From assembly GCA_039822005.1 (NCBI GenBank), contig JBCBMZ010000004.1, positions 186,001 through 250,000 on the forward strand: a stretch of DNA of 64,000 nucleotides, in the 5' to 3' direction. This document shows, piece after piece, positions 16,081 through 24,991 of the stretch (positions within the stretch are counted from its first letter, which is position 1; the number at the start of each line of letters is the position of its first letter). This DNA is from JBCBDX01 sp039822005 (GTDB lineage Bacteria; Pseudomonadota; Alphaproteobacteria; Rhizobiales; Rhizobiaceae). Position numbers and translations under genes: made by a program. Under the pieces are notes generated by a model. That model saw only the letters and a list, made by a program, of their open reading frames with translations, was not told the origin of the DNA and searched no databases.

Positions 16081-17277
16081 ATGACGTTGAACAGCCTGGA
16101 CATTGCGAAAAAACCGGAAGACACGCGCGTGGTGGTGGCGATGTCGGGGGGTGTGGATTCATCGGTAGTTGCCGGTATTTTGGCCCGCGAGGGCTACGAG
16201 GTGATTGGCATCACGCTGCAGCTCTATGATTATGGTGCCGCAGCCCGAAAAACAGGCACTTGCTGCGCCGGTCAGGATATTGATGACGCCCAACGCGTTT
16301 GTGAAGAGCTGGGCATCCCACACTATGTGCTGGATTATGAGAGCCGTTTTCGCGAAGCTGTCATTGATGCATTTGCCGACAGCTATATTGCGGGCGAAAC
16401 GCCGGTTCCGTGTATCTCCTGCAACCAGACCGTCAAATTTGCTGATTTGTTGAAGACAGCTCGCGATCTGGATGCGGATTGTTTGGCGACCGGTCACTAC
16501 ATCGCCTCGGCGATCGACGAAAAAACCGGACATCGCAAGTTTCTGCGTCCGGTCGATGCCAACCGGGATCAAAGCTATTTTCTTTTTGCAACGACGCAGG
16601 AGCAAGTCGATTTTCTGCGATTCCCGCTTGGTCAACTGACCAAAGATGAAGTGCGGGAAATCGCCACTGATATGGGCCTTGTCGTTGCCGACAAGCCAGA
16701 TAGCCAGGACATTTGTTTTGTGCCGGAAGGCAAATATGCCGACGTCATCGCCAAGCTGCGGCCCAATGCGGGACTGTCGGGAGATATTGTGCACATGGAT
16801 GGCCGCATTCTCGGGCAGCACGAAGGCATCCTGCACTACACGATCGGGCAACGGCGCGGTTTGAATGTTTCAGTGGGCGAACCGCTTTACGTAGTCAAGA
16901 TTGATGCACGCACACGCCGGGTAATTGTTGGGGGCCGTGAAGCACTGGACACGCACTACGTGGAATTGCGCGAGTTTAATTGGCTTGGCGAAATCGCGGT
17001 CCATGAAATCAACAAGCCGATCGATGTGCTTGCCCGGGTTCGCTCAACGCGCCCTCCAAAGCCGGCGCGTCTTTTCAAACAAGACAATAAAATTATGGTC
17101 GAACTGGTCGGCGGCGAAGAAGGCGTATCTCCGGGTCAAGCCTGCGTTCTATATGACGGCGAGGGAGCCGGCGCGCGCGTGTTAGGTGGCGGCTTTATTG
17201 ACGCCACCAAGCGCACAGCCCAAACCGAAACGCTTTTGGCAGCGCTGGATGCCAAACAAAAAGAAGCAGCGTTGTAA
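16081..17277 (+). CDS. mnmA: tRNA 2-thiouridylase MnmA
   Basis: A 398-residue tRNA-specific 2-thiouridylase that makes s2U34 in tRNAs for Lys, Glu and Gln. The PP-loop ATP site is AMSGGVDSSVVA near residue 21, the first catalytic cysteine region is GTCCAGQD, the tRNA-binding element follows VPCISCNQTVKF, and the second catalytic cysteine is in DSQDICFVP. The C-terminal beta-barrel is complete. CGGAG six bases before the ATG at 16081 decides the start over one 21 bases upstream. It is divergent from sciP. Confidence 0.97.
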   Translation: MTLNSLDIAKKPEDTRVVVAMSGGVDSSVVAGILAREGYEVIGITLQLYDYGAAARKTGTCCAGQDIDDAQRVCEELGIPHYVLDYESRFREAVIDAFADSYIAGETPVPCISCNQTVKFADLLKTARDLDADCLATGHYIASAIDEKTGHRKFLRPVDANRDQSYFLFATTQEQVDFLRFPLGQLTKDEVREIATDMGLVVADKPDSQDICFVPEGKYADVIAKLRPNAGLSGDIVHMDGRILGQHEGILHYTIGQRRGLNVSVGEPLYVVKIDARTRRVIVGGREALDTHYVELREFNWLGEIAVHEINKPIDVLARVRSTRPPKPARLFKQDNKIMVELVGGEEGVSPGQACVLYDGEGAGARVLGGGFIDATKRTAQTETLLAALDAKQKEAAL

Positions 17278-17280
17278 GTG

Positions 17281-18423
17281 CTACTCGGCAGCCAACGGCA
17301 GGGCGTTTTTCGCCACATAGGCCCGGATTGTTTCGATCACGCGATCTACGTCATCGTCACTTAAGTAAGGGTGCATTGGCAAACACAGTATCTGCTCCGG
17401 CTTACTTTCGGTAACCGGCAAACCGCCGGGGGCCACCGGATATTGACAATAGGCAGACTGTTCGTGCAGCGGCTTGACGTAATAGATGACCGAGGGGATG
17501 TCATTTTCACTCAAATGGTTTTTCAAACCATCGCGGACGGGCGTCTCAATGGCATATTGCGCCCAAGCCGACCGCATATTTTCTGGGTTAGATGATGTTT
17601 TAACGACGTCTTTCAAACCGTCATGGTAGCGTTGCGCCACTTGGTTTCGAACGACCATTTCATCTTCGAGAATATCAAGCTTGAGGAGAAGGATTGCCGC
17701 CTGGATTGTATCGAGACGTGATGTCAGGCCAATGCGAACATTGTCATATTGGCTTGTGCCTTTTCCGTGAAAAGCAACAGAACGCAAGACTTCCGCAAGA
17801 TCGCCGTCGTCGGTCATGACCGCACCACCGTCGCCATAGCACCCCAGTGGCTTGGCCGGATAAAAGCTCGTTGCGGCAACGTCACCAAATGAGCCGCAAT
17901 ACGCGTTGCCCATCTTTGCGCCCGTTGCTTGTGCAGCATCTGATATGATTTTCAGACCATGTTTTCGCGCGATGGGTTCTATGCTGGCGTAATCGGCGAC
18001 CATACCAAACAGGTCGACCGGGATCACCGCTTTGGGTTTAAGACGACCCTCCGCCTCGATCATTGCGATCGCAGCTTGCAACGAATGGGGATCCATCAGG
18101 TACGTTTGCGGATCAATATCCACAAAAACTGGCTCGGCACCCACCAGCGCCACGACCTCTGCTGTTGAGGCAAATGTGAAGCTGGGCACAAACACCGCAT
18201 CACCGGCACCAACACGCCATGCCATCAATGGAATTTGCAGCGCATCGGTGCCGCTCGCACAACCAACCACATGGGAAACACCCAAATAGTCCGCCAAGCG
18301 TTTCTCAAACTCTGCAACCTGGGGACCGAGAATATAGCGGCCGCTTTGCACCACGGCATTTACGGATGCTTCAAGCTTTGCACCCAAGCGCGCCCTTTGG
18401 GCGGCAAGATCAATAAATTGCAT
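17281..18423 (-). CDS. DegT/DnrJ/EryC1/StrS sugar aminotransferase
   Basis: A 380-residue PLP-dependent aminotransferase of the type that aminates keto-sugars bound to nucleotides. The N-terminal FIDLAAQRARL, the cofactor region CASGTDALQIPL, SDAAQATGA and the PLP lysine in SFYPAKPLGCYGDGGA are all family hallmarks; length is normal. With the Gfo/Idh enzyme just upstream it resembles the WbpB/WbpE pair that makes 3-amino UDP-sugars for O-antigen. No other polysaccharide gene is close. Confidence 0.9.
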   Translation of the reverse strand: MQFIDLAAQRARLGAKLEASVNAVVQSGRYILGPQVAEFEKRLADYLGVSHVVGCASGTDALQIPLMAWRVGAGDAVFVPSFTFASTAEVVALVGAEPVFVDIDPQTYLMDPHSLQAAIAMIEAEGRLKPKAVIPVDLFGMVADYASIEPIARKHGLKIISDAAQATGAKMGNAYCGSFGDVAATSFYPAKPLGCYGDGGAVMTDDGDLAEVLRSVAFHGKGTSQYDNVRIGLTSRLDTIQAAILLLKLDILEDEMVVRNQVAQRYHDGLKDVVKTSSNPENMRSAWAQYAIETPVRDGLKNHLSENDIPSVIYYVKPLHEQSAYCQYPVAPGGLPVTESKPEQILCLPMHPYLSDDDVDRVIETIRAYVAKNALPLAAE

Positions 18424-18556
18424 TGTGTCCCCAGCTGGAATTCTTTGTACGCACCATTCTTTTTATGACCCCGCTTCTCACTACGCTCGCAAAGGTTTGA
18501 AATAAAGTGGAACACAATCACACCTATGTCCAACATTTAACCGTCGGTGAAACTTG

Positions 18557-19495
18557 TTACGACGATAAAATCTCAACAATTGCAGCGCCTTGCGCGCCAT
18601 TTGTATGCGGTTTTTCCCCGGTTTTTATGCAGGCCAGATAGTGATGAAGTTCGTCGGTGAGGGCCATCCCCTGCCCGGTCGCAACATATTTGGGCTCGCC
18701 GCGCTCAAACTCCCAGCCTTCATCCGCCAATTTGGCAGAGTGTGGCACGAACGACAATTTTTCTGGCCAATCGCGCCAATCATCCCAGACAAGGCTGCCT
18801 CTTGTGCCTTTGGCGACAAACCGCCTTTCGTTAAATGCGCTATGGCGCGAAACGTGAATGTCAGCGCCAATACCGCCTTTGAATTGCAGATGGATATGAC
18901 CGCTGTCCGCCTGCGGTGACGCAAAAGCATGGCGTATGATCGTGGTTTTTTCAGGCTCGTCGTCCAAAACGCTCAACACAAGCGACAAATCATGCGGTGC
19001 CAAATCCCAAAGGGCGTCAAATGTTGCATGGAATTTACCGAAAGCCAGACGATTGGATTGTAGATGAACAACGTCACCAATCATCCCCTCGTCGATACAC
19101 GACAGTAATTTCCGGAACGTGTTGTGGTAACGCAAAATGTGCCCGACCATCAAAACGCAATTTTTTTCTTGCGCGAGTGCCACAACCGACTTTGCATCCT
19201 GGGCTGTCAACGCCATCGGCTTTTCCACAAAGACATGCTTACCGGCGTTAAGGGCTTTTTTGGCCATGTCAGCATGGACGGAAGCAGGAAGCGCAAGCAC
19301 CACGCCGTCGACAAGATTGTCAGCAAAGACTTGTTCAGCTGGCATGTATGAAACACCGTGTTCAGCCGCCAAGGCTTGAGCCGCCGACACATTCAAATCG
19401 CACACGCCTGCCAATGCCCCTATCTCAGCCAGGGTGCGAACATGGTTGCGGCCCCAATAACCACAGCCAAAGGCAACGATACGCGGTAAGGTCAT
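18557..19495 (-). CDS. Gfo/Idh/MocA family oxidoreductase
   Basis: A 312-residue NAD(P)-dependent sugar dehydrogenase-like protein. The Rossmann motif is FGCGYWGRNHVRTL at the N-terminus and the catalytic-lysine motif is HVFVEKPMALT; the C-terminal beta-sheet domain covers about residues 125-300. The glycine-tyrosine-tryptophan-glycine turn (GCGYWG) is typical of the WlbA/WbpB branch that oxidises UDP-N-acetylglucosaminuronate. The ATG at 19495 follows GGGA. It lies 133 bp upstream of the aminotransferase, probably in one operon. Confidence 0.88.
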   Translation of the reverse strand: MTLPRIVAFGCGYWGRNHVRTLAEIGALAGVCDLNVSAAQALAAEHGVSYMPAEQVFADNLVDGVVLALPASVHADMAKKALNAGKHVFVEKPMALTAQDAKSVVALAQEKNCVLMVGHILRYHNTFRKLLSCIDEGMIGDVVHLQSNRLAFGKFHATFDALWDLAPHDLSLVLSVLDDEPEKTTIIRHAFASPQADSGHIHLQFKGGIGADIHVSRHSAFNERRFVAKGTRGSLVWDDWRDWPEKLSFVPHSAKLADEGWEFERGEPKYVATGQGMALTDELHHYLACIKTGEKPHTNGAQGAAIVEILSS

Positions 19496-19650
19496 AGTTG
19501 ATCCCAAAATTCAAACAAGCGAATAGGCTCAACCGCTGCTGCACGCAATGGACGAAATTGACGCCATGGCGGGCACGGTCCAACTGGCGTCTTGACAGGC
19601 CAAAGCCCCGCTCATAAGACGCGGCCTCGCAAACGTTCGTGGACGTTTCT

Positions 19651-19727
19651 GGCGGAGTAGCTCAGCTGGTTAGAGCAGCGGAATCATAATCCGCGTGTCG
19701 GGGGTTCAAGTCCCTCCTCCGCTACCA
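19651..19727 (+). tRNA. tRNA-Met (CAT)
   Basis: A complete 77-base tRNA with encoded CCA. Acceptor stem GGCGGAG pairs with CTCCGCT-type 3' strand, the anticodon stem GCGGA/TCCGC carries the loop ATCATAA (anticodon CAT), and the T arm has GGTTCAAGTCC. It looks like elongator tRNA-Met; tRNA-Ile with a modified C34 cannot be strictly excluded. Its 3' end is the left boundary of the island. Confidence 0.95.
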
Positions 19728-19729
19728 AC
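19688..19729. repeat. Island attachment repeat, left (within tRNA-Met)
   Basis: A 42-bp direct repeat matching 30219-30260; the only difference is T at 19711 against C at 30242. It covers the 3' anticodon strand, variable loop, T arm and acceptor end, so the tRNA stays intact after insertion. Confidence 0.85.
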
Positions 19730-19872
19730 AAAATCAATGAATTAGCGTTTTTCTACAAGCTCTTAGGCTCACTTTAGGCTCAGGATTTCTAGGACTTACG
19801 CCTTTGGAGAAGCTAGGGCGTTCGCGCGAGCTGTGCTGATGTGCTAATCTGACCGCATAACCATCAAACCTT

Positions 19873-20106
19873 ATGTCCACCAAAATCATCAAACTCTACG
19901 ACGTGCTGATCGGCCTTAATGTCGACCGGCAGGCGGCGGAAGCTGCGTTGGAGCCGATCCTGACCAAGGACGAAGCCTTTCAGGTGCTCGCAACGAAGGA
20001 AGACATGCACCGGCAAACGAAGTGGATCGTCGGCACGTTTATCGCTGTAGCGTTGGGTCAGATTGGCGTGACGACGGCGATCATATCCGTTCTGCTTCCT
20101 ACTTAA
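19873..20106 (+). CDS. Small phage/plasmid-type protein with C-terminal membrane helix
   Basis: A 77-residue protein. The first half is soluble and helical (KDEAFQVLATKEDMHRQTKW) and the end is a single hydrophobic helix (IVGTFIAVALGQIGVTTAII). This LATKED-W-membrane-anchor layout is common in small accessory proteins near toxins, phages and plasmids (DUF1640-like). A terminator follows. It is the first gene inside the island; its function is unknown. Confidence 0.65.
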   Translation: MSTKIIKLYDVLIGLNVDRQAAEAALEPILTKDEAFQVLATKEDMHRQTKWIVGTFIAVALGQIGVTTAIISVLLPT

Positions 20107-20136
20107 CTCTAGGCATCCAGCCAGAAGCCCAAAATG

Positions 20137-20156
20137 CCCCGAGACGGGGTTTTTTG
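20137..20156 (+). terminator. Rho-independent terminator after the small island gene
   Basis: CCCCG and CGGGG pair around AGA and are followed by six T residues, 30 bp after the stop at 20106. Confidence 0.85.
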
Positions 20157-20295
20157 TTGTCAGCAAGGGGTGAGGTCGGATTTTGGGGATTGGGGGCCAT
20201 ATCGGCCCGCCTTTCGTTTTCTCAATTGAAAGCTTCTTATTGTTCTTGCTTGTTTGTAACTTCATATTCTTAGTGTCGTGATTTTTGACAACTGG

Positions 20296-20337
20296 ATGTC
20301 GGGATAGCCGACTTCTAGATGTCGGAATTCCCGACAT
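20296..20337. repeat. Two tandem ATGTCGG-N5-CCGACAT palindromes
   Basis: Site 1 at 20296-20314 (right arm CCGACTT) and site 2 at 20319-20337 (perfect arms), centres 23 bp apart. They lie just beyond the stop of the helix-turn-helix gene at 20357. They could be operator or initiator-binding sites linked to the plasmid-type gene. Confidence 0.55.
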
Positions 20338-20356
20338 CTGGGATCAGGCACCCTGA

Positions 20357-20707
20357 CTATCTGGCCGCCTTGAGCACCTTGGCTTTCAGGTTGATCTCAT
20401 AAAGGTTCGAGCGTCCCTGGCCGCGTCGCTTGATGTTGATATAGCCCTTGTCAGCCAATTCCTTGATGTACTGATTGGCCGTTTGGCGCGAGATGCCCAT
20501 GTCGATGCCGAGACGGTCTTGGCCGGGAAAGCACTCATCATCGCCCATCGCATAGGATAGCAGCATGGCGTAGGCGAGCTTGGCGCCACCACTGATGCTT
20601 TTGGCTTTGAGGATGGCGTTGGGGATCTGGGTAAAGCCGCGCTGGGTGAGCGGGTCTGCGCCAATGATGCGGATGTTGCGATCCACCAGATCGCCCATGG
20701 ATTTCAT
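20357..20707 (-). CDS. Helix-turn-helix protein of plasmid/phage replication type
   Basis: A 116-residue protein with a winged helix-turn-helix: FTQIPNAILKAKSISGGAK, LAYAMLLSYA, CFPGQDRLGIDMGISRQTAN and YIKELADKGYINIKRRG. This is the HTH_36-type domain seen at the N-terminus of plasmid replication initiators and in phage replication proteins; here it stands alone, which suggests a stand-alone regulator or the remnant of a longer initiator. No ribosome-binding site is clear; ATG codons at 20707 and 20698 are both possible. Confidence 0.75.
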   Translation of the reverse strand: MKSMGDLVDRNIRIIGADPLTQRGFTQIPNAILKAKSISGGAKLAYAMLLSYAMGDDECFPGQDRLGIDMGISRQTANQYIKELADKGYINIKRRGQGRSNLYEINLKAKVLKAAR

Positions 20708-21145
20708 ACAAGGTTATTATATCCGAAAATGGGCGTTCGGGTCGCTTGGGTTATCACCATAGCGCGGCGGAGAGTGTTGAACCGGTACCCATGATTGCGA
20801 GGGATTAGCTGATTGCACCTGCTCGGCATCTTCAACGGTCAGGAGTTTTGGCCTCACATCGGCTGAGGAAGGGAAGTCGTTCATGGAAGAAATTGTATCA
20901 CGAGCAATCGGTGCTCACCGTCGCTTCCGGCCCAGAGCGGCCTTTCAGTCGTTGATCTTGTTTTCCACAAAGCGGACATTGGTTGCAGCGGAAACGAAAA
21001 TCCGTGTTCAATGTCGGCTGAGCGGACGAAGCGCCAGTTCCAAAAGAAAGTTTATGCGATTTTTTAGTGGCAGAGTCGGATGACCGCTCCGAGCCCAAAC
21101 TACAAAATACTGTGACCATTTCGAATGTCAGGTTAGCGTTCTAAC
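20708..21145. other. Non-coding stretch in the island
   Basis: About 440 bases with only short frames on either strand and no recognisable RNA. Base composition resembles old coding DNA, so decayed genes are likely, but nothing can be named. Confidence 0.5.
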
Positions 21146-21456
21146 TCAGACGATATACTCGAGTGCGATAAGGGGTTGCTTTACTGCATCGAATAGATCG
21201 CGCCCTATCAGGTCAAGCACCGCTTGAACGGAACCCATGCAACGTCCGAATTTTCGTTGTGATCCAGGCTCCGGGCGCCAGGCGACGTTTCCGCTGTGGT
21301 GCAAAAGTAATAAGTACAATCATTGCCCGTCACGGGGTGGATCCGCGATCCAATCATATTGTGTACTACTACTGAAACACCGGCTTCCTCGCCAGTCTCA
21401 GAGAAAAGTGCGTCATTATCTTCCTCAAAAGAATGGACCTTTGTTGAGGGAAGCAT
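21146..21456 (-). pseudogene. Degenerate Nudix hydrolase remnant
   Basis: The frame from 21456 reads LSETGEEAG-like, then VSVVVHNMIGSRIHPVTGN, YYFC and DVAWVPF, which follows the layout of a Nudix hydrolase after its catalytic box. The box itself is damaged: the GG before it reads ST and the RE of REUXEE reads SE. A one-base shift near 21225 is needed to join a second frame that gives a plausible C-terminus (AVLDLIGRDLFDAVKQPLI) and stops at 21146. It has no proper start. A dead gene at the inner edge of the island. Confidence 0.5.
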
Positions 21457-21570
21457 CCAAGACAGCTCTTCGCCCGAAACACTATTAGAGAAACCGCAAA
21501 TTAGCGGCCCGAACCAAAGGGGCTAGACAGGATTATTCAATAATTTATCCCTTTTTGGAGAATGAAAAGA

Positions 21571-21604
21571 GGGTTCGACGGATGCCTCTGCTACCGCCGA
21601 ACCC
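21571..21604 (-). terminator. Terminator of the island catabolic operon
   Basis: GGGTTCG and CGAACCC pair, extended by CGG/CCG inside. Read on the minus strand it lies 29 bp after the stop of the last gene and is followed by TCTTTTCATT. Confidence 0.7.
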
Positions 21605-21632
21605 TTATGGCCGCCGCTTGGGAGGATAAAAG

Positions 21633-22769
21633 TTAAGCGGCCAATGATATCGAGAATCTTTGCGGGCTGAACGGCGTGATCGGCAATGTCGATTTCTTAT
21701 CCAATACCAGCTCACTAACGATTTTCCCACAGATGGGGCCGAGTTGATAGCCGTGTGCTGAATAGCCGAAACTATGGATAATATCGCTCGCGCACCCTTG
21801 ACCTATGACTGGTATTAAGTCCGGCATGTACCCTTCTATTCCAGCCCAGAAGCGCACGATTTTTGCGCTCTTCATGATCGGAAAATACCTCTCCGCCAGT
21901 GCCGCATTTAAAGCCAAGCCTTTATAATCAAGTTCAGTTTCATTTGTGTCTGGATATGCGGTTCCCACGTGACCACCGCCCACGAGTACGGTTCCGTTTG
22001 GGAACTGCTTGAATGAAAAGGCTATACCTTGAGCGCCCGCGACACAGTTCATAAACGGGGGCATTTTTTCGGTAATCATAAGCATAGGTGCCCGGACGTC
22101 GAGCGGGAGATCATCGCCAACCATGGATGCGATTTTTGCGCCCCATGCTCCTGCACAGTTGACCAAATTGGCGGCATTAAATGTGCCTTGAGACGTCGTT
22201 ACCGCCCAGTTTCCAGCGGTGCTTTCAATCTTTTCGACACCGTGACCTTGATGGAAGATAACCCCAAGCTGCTCGCACTTTGTTCGAAAGGCTTGAATCG
22301 TTTGAAATGGATTCGCAAATCCATCACCTTTGACCGCCATTGCTCCGATACATTCTGGCGATACTGCCGGGACGAGTTCCCGCAGCGTTTGCTGATCGAT
22401 AATCTCTTCGTGAGTAAATCCTATGGCTCTAACTTTCGCAGCACGAGCGCTGAGCTCCTCCATGTGCTTGTCTGTGAGCGCGAGTTTAACTTGATATGTC
22501 GATACAAAACCGCAGTCATGATCGACTAATTCTTCGATGTTCTGCCACATCTCGGCAGAGGCGACCGAAAGTGGAACTTCTGGAAGTGCGCGGCCCAATC
22601 GACGTACACCTCCGGCATTGGCGCTGGACGCGTGTCTGCCGACACGATCTTTTTCAATCACCAAGACCTTCATACCTCGCATTGCTAGGTGCAAAGCGGT
22701 AGAGCAGCCATGGAGGCCGCCACCTATGACAATAGTGTCGGCGTTTTTTGAATTTGAACCAGTTACCAT
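21633..22769 (-). CDS. DadA-type FAD-dependent oxidoreductase (HcnC/OoxB-like)
   Basis: A 378-residue flavoprotein of the glycine/D-amino-acid oxidase group. The N-terminal dinucleotide site is DTIVIGGGLHGCSTALHLA with the acidic end VLVIEKD; the FAD-contacting arginine stretch SSANAGGVRR and the C-terminal GYSAHGYQLGPICGKIVSEL are typical. In HcnABC, opine oxidases and hydroxyproline dehydrogenases such a subunit oxidises the substrate amine and passes electrons to the NAD/FAD and 2Fe-2S partners, which are encoded just upstream here. AAAGAGG precedes the start. Last gene of the operon. Confidence 0.85.
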   Translation of the reverse strand: MVTGSNSKNADTIVIGGGLHGCSTALHLAMRGMKVLVIEKDRVGRHASSANAGGVRRLGRALPEVPLSVASAEMWQNIEELVDHDCGFVSTYQVKLALTDKHMEELSARAAKVRAIGFTHEEIIDQQTLRELVPAVSPECIGAMAVKGDGFANPFQTIQAFRTKCEQLGVIFHQGHGVEKIESTAGNWAVTTSQGTFNAANLVNCAGAWGAKIASMVGDDLPLDVRAPMLMITEKMPPFMNCVAGAQGIAFSFKQFPNGTVLVGGGHVGTAYPDTNETELDYKGLALNAALAERYFPIMKSAKIVRFWAGIEGYMPDLIPVIGQGCASDIIHSFGYSAHGYQLGPICGKIVSELVLDKKSTLPITPFSPQRFSISLAA

Positions 22770-22829
22770 GCCCTATCCTCTTTGTGTTATCCGAGCCGAG
22801 CAAATGCAGATGTGCGTCGAATAGGTTCT

Positions 22830-23171
22830 CTACTCACAAGCGGCTGTTATGATGATTTCTACTTTTAATTCTGGGCGACCCAATTTGGCTTCACCGCATG
22901 CACGCGCGGGCGCAAAGCCAGCCGGAATCCATTTGTTCCATACCGCATTCATTTCAGCGACATCATTTATGTCTGCGAGCCAGATAATAGCTTGCAGAAT
23001 GCTTTTGCGTGACGAACCGGCTTCTTCGAGTAAACGATCCACACGTGCTAGACACTCTTGCGTTTGATCGGTGACGGTGGCTCCTTCACCGACTTGACCG
23101 CACAAATATGCAACGCCGTTATGCTTAACAATTTTACTGAGCTTAGTGGCGGTGTGCATCCGCTCAATCAT
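22830..23171 (-). CDS. RidA family imine/enamine deaminase-like protein
   Basis: A 113-residue YjgF/YER057c/UK114 protein. The fold motifs VAYLCGQVGEG, SILQAIIWLADINDVAEMNAVW and the region ARACGEAKLGRPELKVEI with the conserved arginine are present. RidA proteins hydrolyse reactive imines and enamines to keto-acids. Placed between two amine-oxidising flavoprotein subunits, it most likely removes the imine they generate. It overlaps the upstream stop (ATGA). Confidence 0.88.
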   Translation of the reverse strand: MIERMHTATKLSKIVKHNGVAYLCGQVGEGATVTDQTQECLARVDRLLEEAGSSRKSILQAIIWLADINDVAEMNAVWNKWIPAGFAPARACGEAKLGRPELKVEIIITAACE

Positions 23172-24568
23172 GGTTTCAGCTCCTTCTGTATAGTGTCTGT
23201 CAATGCAGCCATCTCGGGCAGAGCGATGGGTTTTAGGGGTGCGCGTATTCGAAAAGCACCAGTTTCCTCTTGTGTTTTTTTGTTTTCAGCAGCTAGCAAC
23301 TCACTCACGGTCAGACCGCAATTGCGGCTTTGACAAGGCCCCATGCCGCAACGACTGTGTATCTTTGCCTGATTGGGAGTGGCGCAACCTAAGGCTGCAA
23401 ATTGACGAATGTCGCCTGCCCGAATTTCTTCACAGCGGCAGATGATAGTATTGTCTTCTGGTGTGAAGAGCGAGTTTGGAGGGGCATACAAGGTGTCAAG
23501 GAAAGGACGAATAGCCCGCTCTGAAAAGCGCCTTTTAATTAGGCTTTGAGCGGCTGCACTGCATGTTTCACTATCTATGATTTTGACTTGGCGTAGTGCA
23601 TTCAAAGCGGCTATTTTGCCGGATAGTGAAGCAACTTTTGCCCCTCCAATTCCTGCGCCGTCACCAGCTATGGAGAAATTTGGATTAGAAGTCCGCCCGA
23701 ATTCATCCGTAACAGGATGAAAGCACCTTTGAATATCATCATAGCGGTGGTCGAGCTCCAGCGAACGGCTGATTTGCGTGTTTGGAACCACGCCTTGGTG
23801 TAGCAAAACAGTACTGGTTTCTATGCGGTGTGATTTTTTGCCAGTATCGAAGGAGACCGCAACTGCATAATCATCTCCTTCAATGGCGATATTGGTCACG
23901 TTTGTGTAGCGAGGTACCTTTGCGCGTTTCAGCGTCATAAGAAAGCCAACACCCTTGAGGAGCTGTTTCCAATCCCTTAGTGCATTGAACATATAAGGCA
24001 GAGCGGCAACATAGTTCTTCGAAGTTTGCGTCTCGACCAAAGCCTTCGGCGGCGATCCTGCTGCCAACAACTGGGTTGCTACAAGATAAAGTAGGGGGCC
24101 CGAGCCAACAAGAACTGCATCTTGTGCAACCAGCCCGTCGCTTTTCATCATGATTTGCGCTGCGCCAGCGGTGATAACGCCTGGCAACGTCCATCCAGGG
24201 ATTGGAACAGGACGTTCAATCGCTCCGGTCGCTACCACCACGTGCTTACCTTGAACTTGCTGCGCAAGGTTATCTTTGCTGTAGGTGATAAGTCCGTCCT
24301 TGGTAATGCTCCAAACAACAACATTGGTACGATGGTCGACGTTAGACCTCTTTAAGCCGTCAACTAAGGATCGCCCTGCAAGGTAGTCTTTACCTAAAAT
24401 GTCTGCCTGTTCCGGTGTCACGCTCTCGACATTGCGGTAAATCTGACCACCGGCCTGGTATTGCTCATCTAATATACAAACGGACGCACCATGTTTAGCA
24501 GCTTCAATTGCGGCAGCCATACCTGCGGGACCTGCGCCAACGATGATAATATCAAATTCTGAAGGCAT
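23168..24568 (-). CDS. FAD/NAD oxidoreductase with BFD-like 2Fe-2S domain (HcnB/OoxA-like)
   Basis: A 466-residue protein with an N-terminal FAD site (IIIVGAGPAGMAAAIEAA), a second nucleotide site (VLVGSGPLLYLVATQLL), a third FAD contact (ISIAGDGAGIGG-like) and a C-terminal bacterioferritin-ferredoxin-type domain with cysteines in TIICRCEEI and SRCGMGPCQSRNC. This layout is the alpha subunit of opine oxidases, HcnB and heteromeric hydroxyproline or proline dehydrogenases. It starts one base inside the stop of the ferredoxin subunit gene, so the two are translated together. Confidence 0.88.
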   Translation of the reverse strand: MPSEFDIIIVGAGPAGMAAAIEAAKHGASVCILDEQYQAGGQIYRNVESVTPEQADILGKDYLAGRSLVDGLKRSNVDHRTNVVVWSITKDGLITYSKDNLAQQVQGKHVVVATGAIERPVPIPGWTLPGVITAGAAQIMMKSDGLVAQDAVLVGSGPLLYLVATQLLAAGSPPKALVETQTSKNYVAALPYMFNALRDWKQLLKGVGFLMTLKRAKVPRYTNVTNIAIEGDDYAVAVSFDTGKKSHRIETSTVLLHQGVVPNTQISRSLELDHRYDDIQRCFHPVTDEFGRTSNPNFSIAGDGAGIGGAKVASLSGKIAALNALRQVKIIDSETCSAAAQSLIKRRFSERAIRPFLDTLYAPPNSLFTPEDNTIICRCEEIRAGDIRQFAALGCATPNQAKIHSRCGMGPCQSRNCGLTVSELLAAENKKTQEETGAFRIRAPLKPIALPEMAALTDTIQKELKP

Positions 24569-24885
24569 TATACTGCTTCTCTGCTCGATGCGGATGGAGT
24601 GTGGTCCGTAACGTCCACTCGGGAGACAAGTAGGCCTTCAGAAACAGGGATTTGACATGCTTGAACCGTAAGTCCATCGATGGAGATCAAACAATCATAG
24701 CAAGAACCCATCATGCAAAAGGGGCCCCGTTCAGAACGGCTGACAGGAGTTTTACGAATTGATTTAATACCGTGACTAAATAGAGCAGCGGCAACACTCA
24801 TCCCTTCATCAGCCACAATGGTTTCACCGTCAAAGAAGAATGTGACCGTCCGCCTAGGCGCTCCTGATGTAAGCTTTTTAAACAT
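24568..24885 (-). CDS. 2Fe-2S ferredoxin subunit (HcnA-like)
   Basis: A 105-residue plant-type 2Fe-2S protein. Cysteines in PFCMMGSCYDCLISIDG and the later VQAC form the cluster site. This is the gamma subunit of HcnABC/opine-oxidase-like enzymes, carrying electrons between the flavins. ATG at 24885 has GGAG nine bases upstream; a TTG five codons earlier is less likely. Confidence 0.85.
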   Translation of the reverse strand: MFKKLTSGAPRRTVTFFFDGETIVADEGMSVAAALFSHGIKSIRKTPVSRSERGPFCMMGSCYDCLISIDGLTVQACQIPVSEGLLVSRVDVTDHTPSASSREAV

Positions 24886-24991
24886 CCTTACGCTCTCCAA
24901 ACTGTGGGAGCGTTGGCGTCAAAATACCTCTATCTAAATATCGTTTTTGAAACTGGCATGCTCGGAAAATTGGGAGGGGAAAAATCACTAA

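Noticed and set aside
20883..21119. Short frames on both strands in the island
   Set aside because: No ribosome-binding site, no homology and neither frame is longer than expected by chance.
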